From contig NZ_LMMZ01000040.1 in NCBI RefSeq assembly GCF_001422885.1, positions 1 to 64,000 on the forward strand: a DNA stretch of 64,000 bases, written 5' to 3'. Numbering within the stretch: the stretch's first letter is position 1; every line of letters starts with the position of its first letter. A program made the translations under genes and the position numbers. This document shows, piece by piece, positions 1 through 8,053 of this stretch. The notes under the pieces are model-generated. The model saw nothing but the letters and a program-made list of their open reading frames with translations, was not told where the DNA came from and did not search any database. The DNA is from Methylobacterium sp. Leaf104. Lineage in GTDB: Bacteria > Pseudomonadota > Alphaproteobacteria > Rhizobiales > Beijerinckiaceae.

Positions 1-1
1 C

Positions 2-100
2 GGCACCGGCTACGCCGCTGCCGTCGGCACCAACCGCCGCGGCGAGACCGAGTTCGCCGTCGTCCGCGCCGGCCTGAACTACAAGTTCGGCTCGTACTAG
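2..100 (+). CDS. Outer-membrane beta-barrel protein, C-terminal end only
   Basis: The reading frame is open from the left edge and ends with TAG at 98-100. The last 32 residues contain ETEFAVVRAGLNYKFGSY, an alternating final beta-strand ending in an aromatic residue, which is the usual C-terminal signature of Omp25/OmpA-like outer-membrane barrels of Rhizobiales. An intrinsic terminator follows 70 bp later. The start and most of the barrel are outside the window, so only the fold class can be called. Confidence 0.75.
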   Translation, partial: GTGYAAAVGTNRRGETEFAVVRAGLNYKFGSY

Positions 101-169
101 GATCGACGGGACTTTTAGGTTCGGCCTAAGCGTCCCCAGCCCCGATCACCTGGCCGCTTTCGTCGTAAC

Positions 170-201
170 GCGCCTCGAGGAGAAATCCTCGGGGCGCTTT
201 T
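170..201 (+). terminator. Rho-independent terminator after the porin gene
   Basis: A 12-bp near-perfect stem (GCGCCTCGAGGA, 170-181, with TCCTCGGGGCGC, 186-197) closes a GAAA tetraloop and is followed by TTTTCTTT. It lies on the correct strand downstream of the porin stop. Confidence 0.9.
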
Positions 202-576
202 CTTTGGTTGAACCTCGAGCCTTGACGATCGGGACCAAAGCAGGAACCAGCCGGGTCGACTCCATCAGGCTCCTGCAAATCGAGTTCCTCACACGCTCAG
301 CCGCATGACCCGGCGCTCAATGAAGAAGACCGGCCAGCCGAAGCTATGGCTCTGCCCTTCTGCTTCAGGCGATTTCCTTGGCTCGCGCTTGGTCGATGCG
401 CACCGAACAGATCAGCAGAACATCGCCGCTTCCGACCGGAACAGGCACATGCCAGAAGCGACGGGCTCGATCGACCCAGTGTCGATGCGGCGGTGTGCGG
501 CCGCCCATGGTGCCAATGAGGACCTGCCGCCGCAGAGCGAACCCTCGCCGCCACGACGGCTCTGAATGCTGAGGCG
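202..576. other. Intergenic stretch, nothing recognised
   Basis: Several overlapping open frames exist on both strands but none has a convincing ribosome-binding site or protein-like composition. No repeat or RNA gene was seen. Confidence 0.5.
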
Positions 577-762
577 CTACAAGCCTTTTTCGGCGTTCTC
601 TTTTGCAAGCCGAAGGGCCTTGAGACGCACCGTCTTGTCCTCGACGGCCTGCTGGGTCGCGTCGTAATCGGCTCGGGCCTCGCCTCCGGCACGAGCCTTT
701 TCCAGATGCTTGGCGGCTTTCGTCTCGCGACGATCCTGAGCGCCGCTGTCATCGCTGGTCAT
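577..762 (-). CDS. Small charged helical protein, 61 aa
   Basis: The product is rich in Lys, Glu, Ala and Arg (for example RRETKAAKHLEKARAGGEAR) and should form one long amphipathic helix. It has no signal peptide or membrane segment. An AGAGGGA ribosome-binding site lies 8 nt before the ATG. The function is unknown. The composition and good start make it more convincing than the overlapping frames on the other strand. Confidence 0.6.
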   Translation of the reverse strand: MTSDDSGAQDRRETKAAKHLEKARAGGEARADYDATQQAVEDKTVRLKALRLAKENAEKGL

Positions 763-798
763 GCTGATGTCCCTCTTCGAGGCCGACGACCGCCGATT

Positions 799-1338
799 TC
801 AACGCGGCTTCGGTTGGCCATTCGTGGTCCAGCCGTGTGCCTGGATCGCCTTCGCCAGCTTGCCCTGCATCTCGGGCATCACGGACTGCATCCACTGCTG
901 TGTTCCAGCCAATTGCGCTTGGGCAAGCTGCGGCTGCGCCGTGACGAGACGCTTGCCGGCCGGCGTCGCATAGAAAGTCGCGATCGCCTGCAGGTCGTCC
1001 TTCCCGAGCACTGAGGCGAAGCTCCGAGCCTGGATGTCGAGAAGCTCGTCGTAATGTGCGGTCAGGGTCGGCATCACGACCTCCTGAACGAGGACCTGCG
1101 CCTGGTCCTGCTGCTTGATCCCGATCTGCTGCATCATCCCGACCATGGGCGCAGCGATCGCGCTCAGCAGGGCCGTACGATCGCCCTGCATCTGCATGAC
1201 TACCTCTCGGGCCGCCTTCAAGGTGGCCGGGTCAGAAACGGCGGTCGGTGCCGTGGGCGCAGGCGCAGGCTGAGCCATCGCCGCGCAGGGCAGGACGACA
1301 CCGAGGCAGAGGCTGGCAAGAAGGCGGGGGATGCGCAT
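799..1338 (-). CDS. DUF2059-type secreted protein
   Basis: This is a 179-residue protein with a clear N-terminal signal peptide (MRIPRLLASLCLGVVLPCAAMA) followed by a Pro/Ala-rich linker. From about residue 40 it is helical, with the ASVLGKDDLQAIATFYATPAGKRL segment that is typical of DUF2059. The start was placed at the ATG directly before the signal peptide; an upstream in-frame ATG would add 11 residues with no signal character. The family is periplasmic and its biochemical role is not established. It reads in the same direction as the small genes on either side, but with gaps, so an operon is not evident. Confidence 0.8.
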   Translation of the reverse strand: MRIPRLLASLCLGVVLPCAAMAQPAPAPTAPTAVSDPATLKAAREVVMQMQGDRTALLSAIAAPMVGMMQQIGIKQQDQAQVLVQEVVMPTLTAHYDELLDIQARSFASVLGKDDLQAIATFYATPAGKRLVTAQPQLAQAQLAGTQQWMQSVMPEMQGKLAKAIQAHGWTTNGQPKPR

Positions 1339-1409
1339 GTCTGTTCCAATCACCGGGACCGCGCGATCCAAGCGGCGCGGCTCACAGGCGCTGCTAACAC
1401 ACTTCCGTG

Positions 1410-1670
1410 TCAGATCTGCCCAGGCTGACAGCCGTAAGGTGGCACTGCGCGGGGAAACCTATCCTTGATGCGTTCGCAGCCCCAGGAGCGCAGGAAACCG
1501 GGCAGGTGCCGGTTCACCTCGATGCCGACTTCATCGTAGGGTGAGGCACCGGCCGTCACGTAGCTGTACCAGCGCCAGCCGATTGTCCCGAAGCCCGCGA
1601 CGAGGATCGCGACGGCCACCGTCAGAGCTAGGGCCGCTCGCGACAGTGGGCGCTGTGCTTCGCTTGCCAT
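1410..1670 (-). CDS. Small single-pass membrane protein, 86 aa
   Basis: The protein begins MASEAQRPLSRAALALTV, has one strong membrane helix at about residues 11-30, and then a short extracytoplasmic domain with two cysteines (WGCERIKDRF, PPYGCQPG) that could form a disulphide. The chosen ATG has a GGGAGGAG ribosome-binding site 6-7 nt upstream. A longer frame upstream exists but lacks such a site. It is not recognised as a named family. Confidence 0.65.
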   Translation of the reverse strand: MASEAQRPLSRAALALTVAVAILVAGFGTIGWRWYSYVTAGASPYDEVGIEVNRHLPGFLRSWGCERIKDRFPRAVPPYGCQPGQI

Positions 1671-1967
1671 GTCGGACTCCTCCCGTTTTTCGGCACCATC
1701 CGTCGCCTCATGAGCGAGGAAGCGGCAGAGGCCAAGCTCGATCCGCGTCACGGCTCGCGCCGAGCTGCCGTGGGGTTGCGGCGTCATCCCGCCTCCGAGA
1801 TTGACCGCCGATTCCCCGTTGGTCACATCCTGCTGTCTCCAACAGGATGAGGCCATTTTCTACAGAATCCATGACGGATGGAACGACGGATACCTGCCAA
1901 TCTCAGGGATCAAAGAGGACTCAGGCCGCGTTCACTGACGATCCCCGCTCTCGGCAGGAGGGTCGTC

Positions 1968-2252
1968 ATGGGTCTGACCGCGTTCATTGTGTTCGTCGTT
2001 CCGTGGATGTTACTCGCAGTCTGGTTGTTCAGCTTGCCCAGTGCCATCCGTCTAGGTGCTCCCTCCGCTCCATGGCGCCCACTGGCACCCGGGCGGGACC
2101 AGATACGGGAACAGGCGCGGCGCGAGACGATTCGCAACGACATGGCCGTCTTCAGGTCAGGCTCGGCAGCCGGAAGTCCGCACGAGCCGCACACGCTTCC
2201 GCGCGGAGAAGCGTTGGGACCGAGCGTCGAGGATACTGAGCCAAGAGAATAG
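1968..2252 (+). CDS. Small membrane protein, 94 aa, unknown
   Basis: The protein starts MGLTAFIVFVVPWMLLAVWLF, one hydrophobic helix, followed by a polar tail rich in Arg, Pro and Glu. An AGGAGGG ribosome-binding site precedes the chosen ATG. The tail is low in complexity and the family is not recognised. It is kept because of the start signal and the membrane helix, with moderate confidence. Confidence 0.5.
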   Translation: MGLTAFIVFVVPWMLLAVWLFSLPSAIRLGAPSAPWRPLAPGRDQIREQARRETIRNDMAVFRSGSAAGSPHEPHTLPRGEALGPSVEDTEPRE

Positions 2253-2353
2253 CAAGGGGATAGGCCGCCCCCGATGCCTCTCCGTTCAGAAGGATCGTTC
2301 TGCGAACCCGTCGCCACGATCCGCACCATCGCATCCGGCAGGGCGCGCTGCGG

Positions 2354-2750
2354 CTAAAGCCCGATCTCCGTCGGTGTCGCGCTCCCCGCCTCCGGCGTCG
2401 TCGGCAGGATCGGAATGGCCTTCGGGTGGTTCGGCCCGACCAAGCCGCTGGTCCCACAGGTCAGGAGCGAGAACAGGCGATGATCCGCCTCCGCGCGGTC
2501 GGGGCCTCGGCCTTGATACCGCGCAGGGCCGCCCAGGGCCGTCGGTCCGGGCTCCCCACGTTGCGCACGTCGGAGACCGGACGGCCAGAACTGCTTCGGG
2601 TTCGGGAGCTCTCGGCGAAACATATCAAGAATGCGCGCCATCCACGGCCACCTGCACGATCGGCAGCGCTGATCGGAGACGATGCCCGGCAGCGGGTTGC
2701 CCGCGCGATCCACCGAGACCCGAAGGAGGTGCCGAAGCTCGGGCCGATGC
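2354..2750 (-). pseudogene. Decayed SRAP (YedK/HMCES-like, DUF159) gene
   Basis: On the minus strand, pieces of the SRAP family appear in different reading frames. The first is an N-terminal piece with VSVDRAGNPLPGIVSDQ. A second, in another frame, has RPVSDVRNVGSPDRRPW. The C-terminal piece is DHRLFSLLTCGTSGLVGPNH followed by PKAIPILPTTPE, matching the family pattern that ends in HPKAMPVILTT. The central part of the family and the N-terminal MC start with the catalytic cysteine are missing. Frameshifts plus an internal deletion make it non-functional. Intact SRAP proteins cross-link to abasic sites in single-stranded DNA. The homology call rests on recall of family motifs. Confidence 0.65.
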
Positions 2751-2778
2751 GCAGCCGACCGTTGAGGTCGCGCATGGC

Positions 2779-3045
2779 TCAGGTTCTCGATGGCAATCCC
2801 GCGCTCGTCGGGCCACCCGTCGTGTCGAGCTTGGCCCGGCACGTCAGGCCGTAGACGTTGGGCGTCCGGCTTCCCGCTTCGCGCTGGAAGCGACAGGTTT
2901 GTGTGAGGGTCAGGTACACGTCCAGCATCGAGGCTTGCGCCCCGAAGCGCTGGCGCAGTCGCTCGACTCCGTAGGACCCCCGTCGCCCGCAGGGGCTGCA
3001 CAGGACCACGAGGCGTTTGGCCTGGACATCGCACAGACGCTCCAT
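2779..3045 (-). CDS. Small cysteine-containing protein, zinc-ribbon-like start
   Basis: An 88-residue protein whose N-terminal half has a CxxCGRRG-type motif (LVVLCSPCGRRGSYGVERLRQRFG), which resembles half of a zinc-binding knuckle. Helical sequence (ASMLDVYLTLTQTCRF) follows. It starts 2 nt after the stop of the upstream gene (3048-3260), so the two are probably cotranscribed and translationally coupled. It is not recognised as a characterised family. The C-terminal end runs into the decayed SRAP region, so the natural C-terminus may have been altered. Confidence 0.6.
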   Translation of the reverse strand: MERLCDVQAKRLVVLCSPCGRRGSYGVERLRQRFGAQASMLDVYLTLTQTCRFQREAGSRTPNVYGLTCRAKLDTTGGPTSAGLPSRT

Positions 3046-3047
3046 GG

Positions 3048-3260
3048 TCAGGCGTCCCGATCAGTCGGTAAGGCGCCGCGGACATAGCCGTAGGAGATCC
3101 GTCGCTCAGCCGTCGTCAGCTTCGCCTCGAGGCGCAGGATGTCCTCGATGGCTTGCAGCAGGGCACGGCGCGCGTCGCCCGCGGCCGCTTCCTCGTAGGC
3201 CAGGGCGATCCTCTCGACCTCGCTCATGGACGCCATCTCGGCCATCTGCGCTGCGGTCAT
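3048..3260 (-). CDS. Small helical protein, 70 aa
   Basis: The chosen start gives MTAAQMAEMASMSEVERIAL and a protein that is helical and acidic through about residue 55. A purine-rich repeat (AGGACCAGGACCAGG) serves as ribosome-binding region. A longer in-frame version would add 50 residues that look like untranslated sequence. The stop is 2 nt from the ATG of the next gene. The function is unknown. Confidence 0.6.
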   Translation of the reverse strand: MTAAQMAEMASMSEVERIALAYEEAAAGDARRALLQAIEDILRLEAKLTTAERRISYGYVRGALPTDRDA

Positions 3261-3420
3261 CGTCCTGGTCCTGGTCCTAACGGGCACAAAACAGGAACAC
3301 GCTGAACCAAAGCGGGTCAAACGCTTTGTGGAGACCCTGTGTAGACCGAGGATAGGCAGCCGAATGTCCTTGCCAGGAGGTGCGTCACGCTGGGCGCGAA
3401 AGTCTGGCAAGCGCGAAGAA

Positions 3421-3452
3421 AGACCCGCCGCGGCCGGCGGCCGGGCGGGTCT
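3421..3452 (-). terminator. Terminator downstream of microprotein copy 1
   Basis: Arms AGACCCGCC (3421-3429) and GGCGGGTCT (3444-3452) are a perfect 9-bp inverted repeat. Read on the minus strand, TTCTTC follows the second arm. It lies 29 bp after the stop of the 32-aa gene at 3481-3579. The second copy of the duplicated segment has a matching hairpin at 14363-14393. Confidence 0.6.
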
Positions 3453-3480
3453 CGGACCGTGGATCGGCGCGCCCGGGCCC

Positions 3481-3579
3481 TTACAGGCTCAGGAAGGCAT
3501 TGGCCGAGCCGACGATGGTGAAGGCAAGGCCACCCGCGAAGGCGGCGATCATCGCGTAGGAGAAGCCCTCCAGCAGCAT
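3481..3579 (-). CDS. 32-aa hydrophobic microprotein, copy 1
   Basis: ATG to TAA encodes MLLEGFSYAMIAAFAGGLAF then TIVGSANAFLSL. It is one hydrophobic, glycine- and alanine-rich helix or signal-like segment. The copy at 14420-14518 differs at only a few positions and has no frameshift, although the gene beside it has decayed here. That pattern supports translation and selection. A GGCGGAGACG stretch upstream of the ATG can act as ribosome-binding site. It may be a single-pass membrane peptide or a cleaved signal-like peptide. Confidence 0.65.
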   Translation of the reverse strand: MLLEGFSYAMIAAFAGGLAFTIVGSANAFLSL

Positions 3580-3596
3580 CGACGCGTCTCCGCCGA

Positions 3597-3702
3597 TCAG
3601 CAGCGGTTTCCGCCGGAGGTCTGGCCGTATTGCTGGGTGGGGAAGTTCTGCTGGTTGGCGTTGCCCTCACGCGGTGGCGAGGGCGGCGATACGGGTCTTC
3701 AT
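3597..3702 (-). pseudogene. Deleted copy of the secreted YGQTSGGNRC protein gene
   Basis: The frame starts ATGAAGACCCGTATCGCC like the intact copy at 14540-14806. After 11 codons it reaches a TGA (MKTRIAALATA stop). The remaining sequence matches the last part of the intact gene (GAGGGCAACGCC through the GGAAACCGCTGCTGA end) in another frame. The simplest reading is one internal deletion of about 161 bp that removed the middle and shifted the frame. Confidence 0.8.
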
Positions 3703-4432
3703 GAAAGTTTGCGAGCTCCTTCACAGTACGAACCAGGTCTCTGGTGCGTTTCTCTCTGTCTGAACCTCATATGGGAAGGACTTTCCCGTCTCGACGTGTC
3801 GGAGGACACGCGCTGCGCGGGATTAAGGCCGAGCGCCGCGCATCCGATCTTTGGCTATTCTGGTACGGGCCGCGGAAGAGGCCGCCTAAAGCCTTGCGTC
3901 CGAACAAGGTATACCAGCGTCGGCGCCGGTGTTCCGGCCGATCGTGGTGCCTGTGGCAGCGCTGACCGGAGACCGCGCGGTTCTTGTCCGCGATGTTCGC
4001 CAGGTCAGGATCGCGATGGGCGGTGGCGAGGACCACGCGGGTCGTTCGGACAGTCCCGAGCCCGTCGTCTGCCCCGACCGCGAGGCAGACGAAGCGACCG
4101 GCTCTATCCCGCCAGGATCCCGCCTCTCCGTCCTATCAGCGGCCATCGCCGCGGTGGTGGACGGTTTGCCCATGCGGCCGAGCGCGGACCTCGCACCTGC
4201 CACCTGCGCGCGTGAAGTGGATGACGGCCGAGAGCTGGAGCCGCTCGATGGGATCGACGAAGCGGTGCGCGCGCCGGATGGGCATGGCCGCAAAAGGCCG
4301 TGCTTCGTGCCCCGAGGGCCAGGCCTTCGTTCACGGATCAGGTCCGACCCGGCTTGCCCGCCTGCAATCCGGCCGGGGGTACGATCTTTGATCGACCAGC
4401 CCTACATCCGGATCGAACATGGAGGGCATGTC
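3703..4432. other. Upstream block of the duplicated segment, then no recognised gene
   Basis: 3703-3970 is the conserved 5' region of the duplicated segment. From 3971 to 4432 open frames exist on both strands, but none has a good start and protein-like sequence. The long plus-strand frame ending at 4624 is accepted only from 4433. Confidence 0.5.
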
Positions 4433-4624
4433 GTGTTGACAGTGAAGGGGATCGATCCGAGCGGCAGGACCATGACCTTTGCCTGCGGTACGGACGAGCA
4501 GGCGATGGAAAAGACGTGGGAGCTCCGGCGCCGGGGCTTCCGGGACGTCGTGGTCATCGACCACAAGGGCAAGGAACTCGGGGACGCTGCCTTCGAGCGA
4601 TCCTTGGAGATCGAGTGGGACTGA
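4433..4624 (+). CDS. Small soluble protein, 63 aa, unknown
   Basis: The predicted product contains VKGIDPSGRTMTFACGTDEQ, then AMEKTWELRRRGFRDVVVID and an acidic tail ending EIEWD. It looks like a compact alpha/beta domain. The GTG at 4433 is chosen because GGAGGG lies 6 nt upstream; TTG at 4436 is an alternative. The frame upstream of this point does not look protein-like. No named family is recognised. Confidence 0.6.
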   Translation: MLTVKGIDPSGRTMTFACGTDEQAMEKTWELRRRGFRDVVVIDHKGKELGDAAFERSLEIEWD

Positions 4625-4682
4625 CGTGCTTCAGCAGGCGCCGGCTGCAACGTGGAAGCCGGTCGGAGTGCAACGAGGACAC

Positions 4683-5012
4683 CTACTCGGTTCGGTACTT
4701 TCCGCGCCATCTACGGCGATTGATGTGCTTTTTGAGCTCAGGTAGCTGCGAAGGCAGAAGTTCGTGCGTCCTCGTTGGAGCCGGTAGGACAGGCTTCAAA
4801 TCATCATTCGGAACTTTGTCGTTTTTCGTCGTTCCGCGGGCCGCCGGTAGCACCCAGGCGATCGCCGACAAGCCGACGAACATCGTCAGGCCGAAGAGTC
4901 CGCTCGAAATGCCTTTCCAGGAGGGCTCGGGCTGAATCATCATCGAGATGATCCCGCCGAACGCGAAGGCCGCGGCAAGAATGCGAAAGAGGTCGGAAGT
5001 CGTCATTTCCAT
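4683..5012 (-). CDS. Small two-helix membrane protein, 109 aa
   Basis: There are two hydrophobic helices, at about residues 8-25 (FRILAAAFAFGGIISMMI) and 35-55 (ISSGLFGLTMFVGLSAIAWV). A basic, Pro-rich tail ending RRRWRGKYRTE follows. Two starts are possible, ATG at 5012 or 5006; neither has a strong ribosome-binding site. The function is unknown. Confidence 0.6.
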   Translation of the reverse strand: MEMTTSDLFRILAAAFAFGGIISMMIQPEPSWKGISSGLFGLTMFVGLSAIAWVLPAARGTTKNDKVPNDDLKPVLPAPTRTHELLPSQLPELKKHINRRRWRGKYRTE

Positions 5013-5112
5013 GAGAGGATCGATCAGGGTAATTACCAGTCGATGAAAGGGCTCATGGCTTTACACGCCAGGTCTCAGTTTTACACTGCGAAGCGGCCAA
5101 GAGGGCATCAGG

Positions 5113-5493
5113 GTGCCGACACAGCTTTGTTCGGATATTGATCACGCGCTGTCAGCGGCCTGTGAACATGTCGGTGGTCCTGAGAGTCAGACTCCTGGAT
5201 TCGTGGATGACGTCATGCGCGTGGTCGATGGAGCCCTCCGATTCCTCGAACAGGACCGCGGCATCTGGGAGGCCCGCCGAGCCGTGCTCGAACGGCTGGA
5301 GAGTGCTGCGCAACGGATCGATCGCGATAGGACCGGACTTTATGACGGACGTTCCAAGCGAGCCATCGAAACGGCGCGGGCGCATGCAATCCAAACGATC
5401 AGAGATCTGCAGGCGCAGATCATGCGGCACGGCTGCGTGAACGCTGCGGGTGACCGGGTTGGGCTCGGAAAGGCCGGCGCGACCATCTCGTAG
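5113..5493 (+). CDS. Hypothetical helical protein, 126 aa
   Basis: The GTG start at 5113 follows a weak GAGGG-type site. The sequence is mostly helical and charged (MRVVDGALRFLEQDRGIWEA, RAIETARAHAIQTIRDLQAQ) with no signal peptide or membrane helix. It resembles no family that can be named from sequence alone. Confidence 0.55.
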   Translation: MPTQLCSDIDHALSAACEHVGGPESQTPGFVDDVMRVVDGALRFLEQDRGIWEARRAVLERLESAAQRIDRDRTGLYDGRSKRAIETARAHAIQTIRDLQAQIMRHGCVNAAGDRVGLGKAGATIS

Positions 5494-5831
5494 GAACCGG
5501 CGTGCGCATCGAGAATACGGGCGGATCAGTCCGTAATCGCATGCAGGCGTCCCTGTCGTCCCACGATGCCTATCGAACGCCGAGCTGCGGTGCATGCGTT
5601 CGAACGACCGGGAAGCTCCGGTATCCTGCCGGTGCACTTACAGGAATGCGACGGAGCCTGCCGACGTCACTGAAGATCCAGCCGCCTGACGAAGCGCTCC
5701 ACCTTCGGGTGCGCGGACGCAACCAGCGCGGCTGCGCCGAAGGCGCCGAGAGCATGACGAGCACGGCCTGGTCAGCCATTCCGCTGGCGGATACGTGAGC
5801 AAGATGACGCGCTGTCGTGTGGCCGCCTGCA
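5494..5831. other. Intergenic stretch, nothing recognised
   Basis: Short frames on both strands lack start signals. No hairpin with a T-run and no RNA gene was seen. Confidence 0.45.
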
Positions 5832-6194
5832 TCACCGTGTTGTCAGTCGGACCCGGCGCCCCCAAAGGCGGCCCGCGCCCCAACCGGTGAGATAGAGGAT
5901 CAGAGCCGCGAGCGTGGCCATTCCGGCGGGTCGGAGATCGGGCATTCCGGAGACGCTGCCATGCTCAACCAATTGGAGAGGCGATCCCGCAGCGTTCGGG
6001 TTCATGGGAACGCCACCCAGCATCGTCATGCGTCGACACTTCTGAGCCGGATGAAGCGGGTCCAGACCTCCTCCCAGACAGGCAGGAAGCGGTCGGGCCT
6101 CCCAGACGGCTTGCCCTGCGAGCGCGATAGCCAGCAGCAGGCAGGGAACTGCAAGGGTAAGGCCCATGCGCTGCTGCCGTAACAATCGATCCAC
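5832..6194 (-). CDS. Membrane protein with two terminal helices, 120 aa
   Basis: The GTG start at 6194 has a strong GAGGAGG ribosome-binding site 7 nt upstream. Helix 1 is about residues 9-30 (GLTLAVPCLLLAIALAGQAV) and helix 2 about 91-108 (MATLAALILYLTGWGAG). The loop between them is Cys-, Pro- and Gly-containing. The C-terminus is short and basic. It is an unknown small membrane protein. Confidence 0.6.
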   Translation of the reverse strand: MDRLLRQQRMGLTLAVPCLLLAIALAGQAVWEARPLPACLGGGLDPLHPAQKCRRMTMLGGVPMNPNAAGSPLQLVEHGSVSGMPDLRPAGMATLAALILYLTGWGAGRLWGRRVRLTTR

Positions 6195-6272
6195 GGCCTC
6201 GCCTCCTCGGTTGGGTACGCCGTTGCAGGCCCCGCCTTAAATTGGTGGGGGACTTCGGGATGCCCCTGCCTC

Positions 6273-6584
6273 TCACGCGGGCCGGCTGGCGGACGGCCGA
6301 TGCTTGGGAGAGCGTGGCCGACGTCTCCGAGACGGCGGCGGCCCATCCTCGTCCGGCAACAGATCGGTGAACGGCACCGTGAACAGATGCCGATGCTCGG
6401 CATCGGCCACCGAGAACCGATAGCTGGTCAGCTGCGGATTGCGGCTGCAATCCCCGTGCGAGGTGAACCCGGCTCCGTGACGGGCCAGCGTCAGTGCCGC
6501 CTCATCATCGGTGCAGTCCAGCCCCTGATAGTCCAAGCACACGAGGCCGGACTGGGATTGTACGTCGAAGAAATATGTCGGCAT
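6273..6584 (-). CDS. DUF6894-like small protein
   Basis: The protein begins MPTYFFDVQSQSGLVCLDYQ and then GLDCTDDEAALTLARHGAGF. This matches the short family, abundant in Methylobacterium, that starts MPxYFFD and has a D-x-x-G-x-x-x-x-D-x-x-A pattern. The ATG at 6584 is chosen because the family begins exactly there; 20 upstream in-frame residues are discarded. The tail after about residue 80 is Pro/Arg-rich and may not be conserved. The family's role is unknown. Confidence 0.7.
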   Translation of the reverse strand: MPTYFFDVQSQSGLVCLDYQGLDCTDDEAALTLARHGAGFTSHGDCSRNPQLTSYRFSVADAEHRHLFTVPFTDLLPDEDGPPPSRRRRPRSPKHRPSASRPA

Positions 6585-6701
6585 GGCGCGCTCCGCCCCT
6601 GCCCCCTCTCGAGGCGCTCGGGCTGTTGGTCGCCCTGGCCTCACGGCGCGAGTGTCGCGCCAATCCGGCCGGCTGTCACCCTGCCTTCCACCGCCGTCGG
6701 A

Positions 6702-7841
6702 TCAGGCCGCCTCGTCGATCGCCGCGAGGGCGCTGCAGCTCTTGCCGCTGCCCTTTGCCGCGTAGAGGGCCTGGTCGGCGGCCGAGAGCAGGCTCGTCAG
6801 ATCGGTGCCATGCTCGGGGGCCAGCGCGATGCCGATGCTGACGCCGACCGTCACGGTCCGATCCGGGTTCAGCGTGAAGGGGACGCAGATCTGCGAGACG
6901 ATTCGTTCGCTGAAGGCGATCAGTGCAGCGGGGGCCAGGATGTCGGTCAGGACGACGAACTCGTCGCCTCCGATGCGCGCGACGACGTCCCGAGGGCGCG
7001 CGCCTTCCCGGAGGCGTTCCGCGACGGCCTGAAGCAACTGGTCGCCCGTGCCGTGGCCATGGGTGTCGTTGATGGCCTTGAAGCCGTCGAGGTCGAGGTA
7101 GAGCAGAGCGGCGAGACCATCGCGTCGTGCGGCGATCGCTTCGGCCAGGCCGGCCCTGTTCAGCAGGCCTGTCAGGCTGTCGTGCTGGGCCCGGAACGCC
7201 TGGTCGCGCTCGGCCTGCATGGTGGCGACCAGCATCCGGTTCAGGCGAAACCCGGCGGCGCTCATGCTGGCGAGATAGAACGGGATCTGCAGGAACGTGA
7301 TGAGGAGGAGCGGCTCTCCGGTAAAGGGCGCGGCGAGGCAGCAGGAGCCGAGGGTCAGGACGATCATCGCGCCCGCCAGCCGCGGGGCTCCGAAATTGCG
7401 GAACGAGATCCCCCCGACCATCGCTGCCGCCGAGAGGCACGCCAGGGTCGCCGCGACCCAGTCCCCGCTGGCCAGGCTGATGAAGGTCCCGTAGCCGACG
7501 CTCGCGGCCCAGGCGAGGCCGAGCAGGATGTAGAGGTCCGTCGGGGTCCTGCGCCGGGCGACGGCGGCGCGCTGCGCGATCACCAGCACCAGGAGGCGGG
7601 CGATGCAGATGCTGAACTCCAGTGCGCACCAGAGCAGGAAGGATGGGTGCGGGATTCGGTAGGCGAGGAGCGTCGAGACCGAGAGGGTGTTGAGGACGCC
7701 TCCGGCGAAGATCGGTAGCGTGCCGAACAGGCTCGCGATCAGGGCGGTGCGGATCTCCTCCGGCACGTCGCGGCCGGCATCGGTCAGCCACCGCGTCACG
7801 CGCCAGCGGGGAAGGCTGAACAGCCGTGAATCGTTCTGCAT
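6702..7841 (-). CDS. Membrane-bound diguanylate cyclase (GGDEF)
   Basis: A 379-residue protein with several membrane helices over about residues 30-205 and a C-terminal GGDEF domain (about 215-372). The domain has YLDLDGFKAINDTHGH, the exact IGGDEF motif, and RPRD placed five residues before GGDEF, which is the RxxD inhibitory site. It should convert two GTP to cyclic di-GMP with product feedback. It lies next to, and in the same direction as, the MHYT-GGDEF-EAL protein at 8054-10414 with about 210 bp between them. Together they could set local c-di-GMP levels, but no link to the surface genes downstream is shown by sequence. Confidence 0.92.
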   Translation of the reverse strand: MQNDSRLFSLPRWRVTRWLTDAGRDVPEEIRTALIASLFGTLPIFAGGVLNTLSVSTLLAYRIPHPSFLLWCALEFSICIARLLVLVIAQRAAVARRRTPTDLYILLGLAWAASVGYGTFISLASGDWVAATLACLSAAAMVGGISFRNFGAPRLAGAMIVLTLGSCCLAAPFTGEPLLLITFLQIPFYLASMSAAGFRLNRMLVATMQAERDQAFRAQHDSLTGLLNRAGLAEAIAARRDGLAALLYLDLDGFKAINDTHGHGTGDQLLQAVAERLREGARPRDVVARIGGDEFVVLTDILAPAALIAFSERIVSQICVPFTLNPDRTVTVGVSIGIALAPEHGTDLTSLLSAADQALYAAKGSGKSCSALAAIDEAA

Positions 7842-8053
7842 CGAACCACCTGGAACCCGTGGATGAACGGCCCCCGTGGCGCCTGACGATCTGAAGGATG
7901 CCGGGCACCTGCCTCGTCCCGATCGATCGCCCGGATTGGGTTAAGATTCACACCATCACGCGTCTCGTGCCGTGCCCTGGGAGCACTCGCAGTGCTTTCG
8001 CCCGCGAGCCGCGCGGCCTTCGCCGGGCCGGATCGATGCGGTCGCCGATGCGG

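Larger units (their letters stand above)
3421..3970. repeat. Duplicated segment, copy 1 (partner about 14363-15075)
   Basis: The two segments share the same order: hairpin, 32-aa microprotein, the end of a secreted-protein gene (QQYGQT-SGGNR in both, copy 1 out of frame), its ATG region, an upstream block containing TCACAGTACGAACCA, and a block around TATACCAGCGTC. Similarity is clear by eye but broken by many substitutions and indels, so the duplication is old. Copy 1 has lost about 160 bp inside the secreted-protein gene. Confidence 0.85.

Noticed and set aside
2056..3087. Plus-strand frame of 343 codons
   Set aside because: Arg/Pro/Ser-rich with no start signal; it covers the small genes and the SRAP remnant that read on the minus strand.
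6300..7718. Plus-strand frame of 472 codons opposite the diguanylate cyclase
   Set aside because: Antisense shadow; the minus strand has the exact GGDEF signature.
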